From Bordetella parapertussis (lineage in GTDB: Bacteria; Pseudomonadota; Gammaproteobacteria; Burkholderiales; SG8-41), in the NCBI GenBank assembly GCA_945870465.1, contig CAMBSS010000076.1, positions 1-19,986 on the forward strand: 19,986 bases of DNA, read 5' to 3'. The translations under genes were made by a program, and so were the position numbers. The notes under the pieces are model-generated. The model was not told where the DNA came from, did no database searches, and saw only the letters and a program-made list of their open reading frames with translations. Each line of letters starts with the position of its first letter. Positions within the stretch are counted from its first letter, which is position 1. Shown here piece by piece: positions 14,690 to 19,986 of this stretch.

Positions 14690-14690
<1 letters not shown>
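13809..14690 (+). CDS. dppC: Peptide ABC transporter permease DppC (293 aa)
   Basis: Second inner-membrane permease. It has an N-terminal cytoplasmic tail, a first helix at about 30-50 ([20 protein letters not shown]) and the DppC/OppC hallmark [19 protein letters not shown] at 73-91. Further hydrophobic segments follow, with the EAA loop at 183-207 ([20 protein letters not shown]). Near the end, [15 protein letters not shown] is characteristic. Start ATG 13809, with AGGA at 13803-13806, close to the start codon. It pairs with DppB to form the channel. Its stop codon overlaps the dppD start (TGATG), indicating translational coupling to the ATPases. Confidence 0.94.
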
Positions 14691-15699
<1,009 letters not shown>

Positions 15700-15703
<4 letters not shown>

Positions 15704-16683
15704 GCGTGCTGCTGGAAGTCAAAAACCTGGTCAAGCATTACCCGGTGCGCAAGGGCGTGTTCGGGCGCGTGACCGGGCAGGTGCACGCGGTTGATGACGT
15801 GAGTTTTTCGATTGCCGAGGGTGAAACGCTGGGGCTGGTCGGCGAAAGCGGCTGCGGCAAATCGACCACTGGCAAGGCGGTGCTGAAACTGGTCGAGCCG
15901 ACCAGCGGTTCGATCGACTGGCGCGGGCGCCGCATCGACCAGTTGTCGGCCGCCAACATGCGGCCATTCCGGCGCGAACTGCAGGCGGTATTCCAAGACC
16001 CGTATTCGTCGCTCAATCCGCGCATGCGCGCGCAGGACATCGTCGGCGAACCCATCCGCAATTTCGAAAATGCGAGCAATGCGGAAATCCGCGAGCGCGT
16101 CGCGGCGCTGTTCGACAAAGTGGGTCTGCGCGCAGACCAGATGATCAAGTATCCGTACGAGTTCTCCGGCGGCCAGCGCCAGCGCCTCGGCATCGCGCGC
16201 GCGCTCGCGCTCAAGCCCAAACTCATCGTGTGCGACGAACCGGTGTCGGCGCTCGATGTCTCGGTGCAGGCGCAGGTGATCAATCTCCTGATGGACCTGC
16301 AGGACGAGATGCAGCTTTCGTACTTGTTCGTCGCGCACGACCTGGCGGTGGTCGAGCACATAAGCCATCGCGTCGCCGTCATGTACCTGGGAAAAATCGT
16401 CGAACTGACCGACAAGCGCTCATTGTTCGCGCATCCTCAGCATCCCTATACCGAGGCCCTGCTGTCGGCCGTGCCGACCCCCGATCCGCGCGCGCAGAAA
16501 AAACGCATCATCCTCGGCGGGGACGTGCCGAGCCCGATCAACCCGCCGGCGGGGTGCCGTTTTCACACGCGCTGCCCGTATGCCGTCGAGCGCTGCCGCG
16601 CCGAGGAGCCGGCGATGAAAGAGGTGCGGCCAGGGCATTTTGTTGCCTGCCATCTGCGGGAAGGCGTGGCGCCGGCCAACTGA
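15700..16683 (+). CDS. dppF: Peptide ABC transporter ATP-binding protein DppF (327 aa)
   Basis: Second ATPase of the importer. It has Walker A GESGCGKS (48-55), the Q-loop at Gln99 ([12 protein letters not shown]), signature FSGGQRQR (155-162), Walker B LIVCDEP with Glu180, and H-loop His213. The C-terminal cysteines Cys286, Cys292, Cys299 and Cys317 mirror those in DppD. The [21 protein letters not shown] segment near the N-terminus is typical of DppF/OppF. The ATG at 15700 lies in an ATGA overlap with the dppD stop; an upstream in-frame ATG at 15664 would put 12 extra residues inside dppD and is less likely. A GC-rich hairpin begins at the stop codon and may mark the operon end. Confidence 0.95.
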
Positions 16684-16699
16684 CCGGCCGGCGGCCGGT
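16683..16699 (+). other. GC-rich hairpin at the end of dppF
   Basis: ACCGGCC / GGCCGGT with a GGC loop starts at the last base of the dppF stop codon. There is no T-run, so it is not a canonical intrinsic terminator. It may be a 3' stabiliser or a weak stop before the M20 gene 145 bp further on. The remaining spacer is AT-richer but shows no promoter that I trust. Confidence 0.4.
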
Positions 16700-16844
16700 A
16701 CGGGCGGCCAGTGTGCGGAAAGTCAGATTCCGGTAAGAATTGATTCCAAACGGTTATATCGCCAGCTTTTCGGTTTAAACTTGCTTTCGCCGTAGGTCCC
16801 TGCGTGGGGCCTCAAGAAAAACCGTCTGTGGCCGACATTGTTTT

Positions 16845-17972
16845 ATGACCAAAATTCCCGATGCGCTGCAGCTCACGCGCGAACTTCTCAAGTTCAACAC
16901 CATCAATCCACCCGGCGCCGAGCAGGCGTGCGCGCAGCATCTGGGCGACCTGTTGAAACGCGCGGGATTTACGGTCGATTACGCGGAGTTCGCGCCCACG
17001 CGCACCAGCCTCGTCGCCAAAATCGGCGGCGTCAAAGGCAAGCGGCCGCTCGGCTTCACCGGGCATATCGATACCGTGCCGCTGGGCTCGGCCGCATGGA
17101 AAGCGGATGCGTTTGGTGCCAGCCTCGAAGGCGGCAAGCTGTATGGACGCGGCTCCAGCGACATGAAAAGCGGCGTCGCTGCGTTCGTGGTCGCGGCGCT
17201 GCGCATGGTGGAGCAGCTCAAGAACGGGCCCGGTGTCACGCTGGTGATCACCGCCGACGAAGAGTGCGGTTGCGGTGGCGCCACGTACATGGTCAAGCAG
17301 GGCAATTTGCTGGGCGAAGTCGGTGCGCTGGTGATCGGCGAGCCGACCGCGAACTATCCGCTGGTCGGCCACAAAGGCGCGTTCTGGCTCGACGTAAAAA
17401 CGCATGGCATTACCGCGCACGGCTCCATGCCGGAGCAGGGGGACAACGCCATTTACAAGGCGGCTGCAGCAATCACCAAGCTGCGCGACTTTGATTTCGA
17501 AACGCCGGCGCACGCTTTGATGGGCGCGCCTACGCTCAACGTGGGTACCGTGCATGGCGGCCTCAATATCAATTCGGTGCCTGATTTGACCGTCATCGGC
17601 GTCGATATCCGGTCGGTGCCCGGGCAGGACCATGCGCTGCTGCAGTCGCGCATGCAGCGCATGCTGGGCGAAACGGTCGAAGTCACAGCGACCCTCGACG
17701 TGGCTTCCATTTATTCCGATCCCGCGCAACCGTGGATACAGCACGTATTCGACGTCACACAGTCCAGGCTTGGCGCGCGTCCGCAGGCGAAGACCGCGAC
17801 CTACTTCACCGACGCGGCAGTGCTGAAGGAAGCCTACCGCGATATTCCGATGGTAGTGCTGGGGCCCGGCGAGCCGCAGCTCGCGCACCAGACTGACGAG
17901 TATTGCCTGGTGGACCGCATCGAAGAGTCGGTGGCGATTTACAGCGAGTTGATCAAGGACTGGAGCCATTGA
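16845..17972 (+). CDS. M20 family deacylase, ArgE/DapE type (375 aa)
   Basis: Cytoplasmic zinc amidohydrolase related to acetylornithine deacetylase and succinyl-diaminopimelate desuccinylase. Motifs are FTGHIDTVP (His74, Asp76), GRGSSDMKSG (bridging Asp106), ADEECG (catalytic Glu139, metal Glu140), GEPTANYP (Glu166), the dimerisation-domain GITAHGSMPEQG (His192) and a C-terminal AHQTDEY (His348). It is shorter than the M20 enzyme at 702-2090 and from a different subgroup. The ATG at 16845 lacks a clear Shine-Dalgarno. Its TGA overlaps the amidase start, so the pair is translationally coupled. The context (peptide importer upstream, amidase downstream) suggests removal of an acyl or amide-linked group from an imported compound rather than arginine or lysine biosynthesis. 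That role is inference. Confidence 0.88.
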   Translation: MTKIPDALQLTRELLKFNTINPPGAEQACAQHLGDLLKRAGFTVDYAEFAPTRTSLVAKIGGVKGKRPLGFTGHIDTVPLGSAAWKADAFGASLEGGKLYGRGSSDMKSGVAAFVVAALRMVEQLKNGPGVTLVITADEECGCGGATYMVKQGNLLGEVGALVIGEPTANYPLVGHKGAFWLDVKTHGITAHGSMPEQGDNAIYKAAAAITKLRDFDFETPAHALMGAPTLNVGTVHGGLNINSVPDLTVIGVDIRSVPGQDHALLQSRMQRMLGETVEVTATLDVASIYSDPAQPWIQHVFDVTQSRLGARPQAKTATYFTDAAVLKEAYRDIPMVVLGPGEPQLAHQTDEYCLVDRIEESVAIYSELIKDWSH

Positions 17973-19264
17973 TGGGCGCACTGAATACCTTGTCTGCAGT
18001 GGAAGCGGCACGCCAGATCGCGGCGAAGAAAATCACGTCCGAAGCGCTGGTGCGCGATTGCCTCGAGCGCATCGCTGCGCGCGAGGACGACGTGCGGGCA
18101 TGGATGCATCTGGCTGGCGACGCGGCACTGGCGCAGGCGCGCGCAGCGGACGCCAGTGTTGGCACAAGCGCCGGCAGCGGATTGCTGCACGGCGTGCCGG
18201 TAGGCGTGAAGGATCTGATCGACACCGTGGACATGCCGACCACTTACGGCTCGCCGATTTATGCGACACATCGTCCGGCGTGGGATGCGCCATGCGTGGC
18301 GCTGACGCGCGCGGCGGGTGGCATCGTCATCGGCAAGACCGTGACCACCGAATTCGCGGTGATGCAGCCGAACAAGACGCGCAATCCGCATAACATCGCG
18401 CATACGCCGGGCGGTTCGTCGTCGGGTTCGGCGGCGGCAGTCGCTGACTACATGGTGCCGCTGGCTTTCGGCACGCAGACCGCGGGCTCCATCATCCGGC
18501 CGGCATCGTATTGCGGTGTGGTCGGCTACAAACCGAGTTTTGGTTTGATCAGCCGTGTCGGCGTCAAGGCCCTGTCCGATACCCTCGACACGGTGGGCAC
18601 GATCGCGCGCACGGTGCCCGATGCGGCGTACTTCGCGGCGGCGCTCACCGGGCGGCACGAGTTGATGGTGGACAAGCCGTACTCCGGCAAACTGCGCGTC
18701 GGTCTCTGCCGCACTTACGAATGGAAGCAGGCGCTGCCGGAAACCGTCGAGGCGTTGGAGTCGGCGGCGCGCCAGCTCGCTGCAGCCGGCGCCGACGTGC
18801 ATGAAATCAAGTTGCCGCCGACCTACGCCAACCTGGTGCAGGCGCAGATCGACATCATGTTCGCCGAACAGGCGCAGTCGCTCGCGCACGAACGCCTTAA
18901 ACACTGGCCGCAAATCAGCGCCAAGCTGCAGGGGATATTGTCGCAAGGCCTGAAAGTGACGCCGGAGCGCTACGATGCGGCGCAGATGCTCGCGCGCAAC
19001 TGCCGCCGCACGCTCGCCGACGTGTTCGCCGATTGCGACGTGCTGCTGGCACCGAGCGCGCCGGGAGCGGCGCCCGCGGGCCTCGACATGACCGGCGACC
19101 CGGTATTCAACCGCATGTGGACGCTGCTGCGCACGCCGTGCGTGACGATACCGGTGGCGACCGCGGCAAACGGTCTGCCGGTGGGCTTGCAGGTCATAGG
19201 CGCGTTCGGCAACGACGCGCGCACACTGGCGGCGGCGCACTGGATGCATCAGAATCTGCTTTGA
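17972..19264 (+). CDS. Amidase signature family enzyme (430 aa)
   Basis: Ser-cisSer-Lys amidohydrolase. The triad is visible as Lys80 (PVGVKDLID), cis-Ser149 (GGSSSGSAAAVAD) and nucleophile Ser173 (GTQTAGSIIRPAS). The 24-residue Ser-Ser spacing equals that of FAAH (217/241). The usual GTDTGGS is GTQTAGS here, a small variation near the nucleophile that may affect substrate choice. Length suits a stand-alone amidase, not GatA, and no gatB or gatC is adjacent. The expected reaction is hydrolysis of an amide to carboxylate plus ammonia or amine. The start ATG 17972 overlaps the preceding stop (TGATG) and has GGAG at 17962-17965. The next gene begins one base after its stop. The exact substrate cannot be read from sequence. 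Confidence 0.92.
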   Translation: MGALNTLSAVEAARQIAAKKITSEALVRDCLERIAAREDDVRAWMHLAGDAALAQARAADASVGTSAGSGLLHGVPVGVKDLIDTVDMPTTYGSPIYATHRPAWDAPCVALTRAAGGIVIGKTVTTEFAVMQPNKTRNPHNIAHTPGGSSSGSAAAVADYMVPLAFGTQTAGSIIRPASYCGVVGYKPSFGLISRVGVKALSDTLDTVGTIARTVPDAAYFAAALTGRHELMVDKPYSGKLRVGLCRTYEWKQALPETVEALESAARQLAAAGADVHEIKLPPTYANLVQAQIDIMFAEQAQSLAHERLKHWPQISAKLQGILSQGLKVTPERYDAAQMLARNCRRTLADVFADCDVLLAPSAPGAAPAGLDMTGDPVFNRMWTLLRTPCVTIPVATAANGLPVGLQVIGAFGNDARTLAAAHWMHQNLL

Positions 19265-19265
19265 T

Positions 19266-19986
19266 ATGACGCGTCAAACCCAGAACCTGGCGATTTTGTT
19301 CGCCGATATCAGCGACAGCACCAAGCTCTACAGCACGCTGGGCGACAACGCTGCGCGCGTGGTCGTCAACGCCTGCCTGTCGCTGATCAGCGGCGTCGTC
19401 GAGCGTTACAAGGGCCGCATCGTCAAGACCATAGGCGACGAAGTGATGTGCGTGTTCCGCCGCGCCGACGACGCAGTGATGGCGGCAAGCGAAATGCAGG
19501 CGCAGGTCGACGCCAAGCGGCCGGGTAAAACCCCCGTGCAGATCCACGTCGGACTGCATTACGGGCCGGTGCTGGTCGAGGATAACGACGTGTTCGGCGA
19601 CACCGTGAACGCCGCGGCCTACCTGACCGCGGTGGCCGCTGCCGAGCAGATACTCACGACCGAAGCGACCGAGCGCAATCTGTCGCCCGAACTGAAGGCC
19701 AAAGTGCGCCCGGTGTTCAAAGCGGTTTTGAAAGGCAGCACGGATGAGTCCACGGTCTACCAGGTGGTGTGGCACAAAGACACCGCCGATCTCACCGACG
19801 TCAATCTGCGCTCGCATAAAATCATTCCCGGCGACCAGGGCAGCCTGATCGTCGCGCACCGCAATTTAAGCCTGCGGCTCGACCAGTCGCGGCCCAATAT
19901 CACCATCGGCCGCGGCGAGAATTGCGACATGGTGGTGCACGAGAAGCTCGCCTCGCGCAAGCACGTCAGCATCCGCCTGCTGCGCA
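19266..19986 (+). CDS. Class III adenylate/guanylate cyclase with C-terminal FHA domain (partial, 240 aa in window)
   Basis: The gene is open to the window end. The cyclase homology domain (about 1-170) starts NLAILFADISDSTKLYSTLG. It shows both metal aspartates (Asp14, Asp58 in KTIGDEV), the purine-selecting Lys54 and Asp108, and Asn115 in VFGDTVNAAAYL. The second transition-state residue, normally Arg in VNxAAR, is Tyr119. A short linker leads to an FHA phosphothreonine-binding domain from about 194, with NITIGRGENCD (Arg216) and SRKH (Ser230, Arg231, His233); its end is cut off. Lys plus Asp predicts adenylate rather than guanylate cyclase if active. No signal peptide or membrane helix, so cytoplasmic. 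It begins one base after the amidase stop, with no own Shine-Dalgarno, which suggests coupled expression. Confidence 0.9.
   Translation, partial: MTRQTQNLAILFADISDSTKLYSTLGDNAARVVVNACLSLISGVVERYKGRIVKTIGDEVMCVFRRADDAVMAASEMQAQVDAKRPGKTPVQIHVGLHYGPVLVEDNDVFGDTVNAAAYLTAVAAAEQILTTEATERNLSPELKAKVRPVFKAVLKGSTDESTVYQVVWHKDTADLTDVNLRSHKIIPGDQGSLIVAHRNLSLRLDQSRPNITIGRGENCDMVVHEKLASRKHVSIRLLR

Noticed and set aside
16683..16699. Hairpin at the dppF stop as a Rho-independent terminator
   Set aside because: No T-run follows, so it is listed only as a hairpin of uncertain role.
17939..19249. 436-codon minus-strand frame opposite the amidase
   Set aside because: Arg/His-rich shadow of a gene with an intact amidase triad.

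Overview
The window looks like chromosomal DNA of a GC-rich betaproteobacterium, probably of the Burkholderiales type. The reasons are strong G/C preference at third codon positions, two orphan TctC/Bug-type periplasmic binding proteins, peptide ABC transport and M81/M20 hydrolases, and dispersed palindromes of the dRS3-like ATTCCC-N8-GGGAAT kind. This is inference from gene content and style; no rRNA or other phylogenetic marker is present.

Left part (1-5700): the tail of a probable VOC/glyoxalase-fold protein, a small unknown protein, a repeat-rich spacer, an M20 metallopeptidase, a secreted protein of unknown function with a strong terminator, a hotdog thioesterase with the exact FlK-type Thr/Glu/His triad spacing, and two convergent Bug-family solute-binding proteins.

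Middle (5700-7190): a visibly AT-richer islet, all on the minus strand. It holds a secreted alpha/beta hydrolase and a frameshifted small membrane protein gene, separated by a long palindrome with some integron attC-like features. Next, 7195-9261 encodes a large cytoplasmic molybdopterin oxidoreductase with an N-terminal [4Fe-4S] motif. It is divergent from an M81 (MlrC/microcystinase C-like) metallopeptidase across about 57 bp.

Right part (9319-19986): the M81 peptidase is followed by a five-gene peptide ABC importer (dppABCDF type). Its upstream region has a textbook sigma-54 promoter (GGCAC-N5-TTGCT) and two NtrC-like sites 33 bp apart, so nitrogen-limitation control is predicted. Then come an ArgE/DapE-type M20 deacylase, an amidase-signature enzyme overlapping it (TGATG), and, 1 nt later, a class III nucleotide cyclase carrying a C-terminal FHA domain that runs off the window. 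Together these genes read as a nitrogen-scavenging system: periplasmic capture and import of peptides or peptide-like amides, cytoplasmic hydrolysis by M81, M20 and amidase enzymes, and possibly second-messenger signalling coupled to the last step. The M81 enzyme's and importer's true substrate is not visible from sequence.

The most interesting items are the sigma-54/NtrC control region with a perfect 17-bp tandem duplication, the cyclase-FHA protein with a replaced transition-state arginine, the nested palindromic repeat element found both before the first M20 gene and inside the dpp operon, and the cassette-like AT-rich islet.
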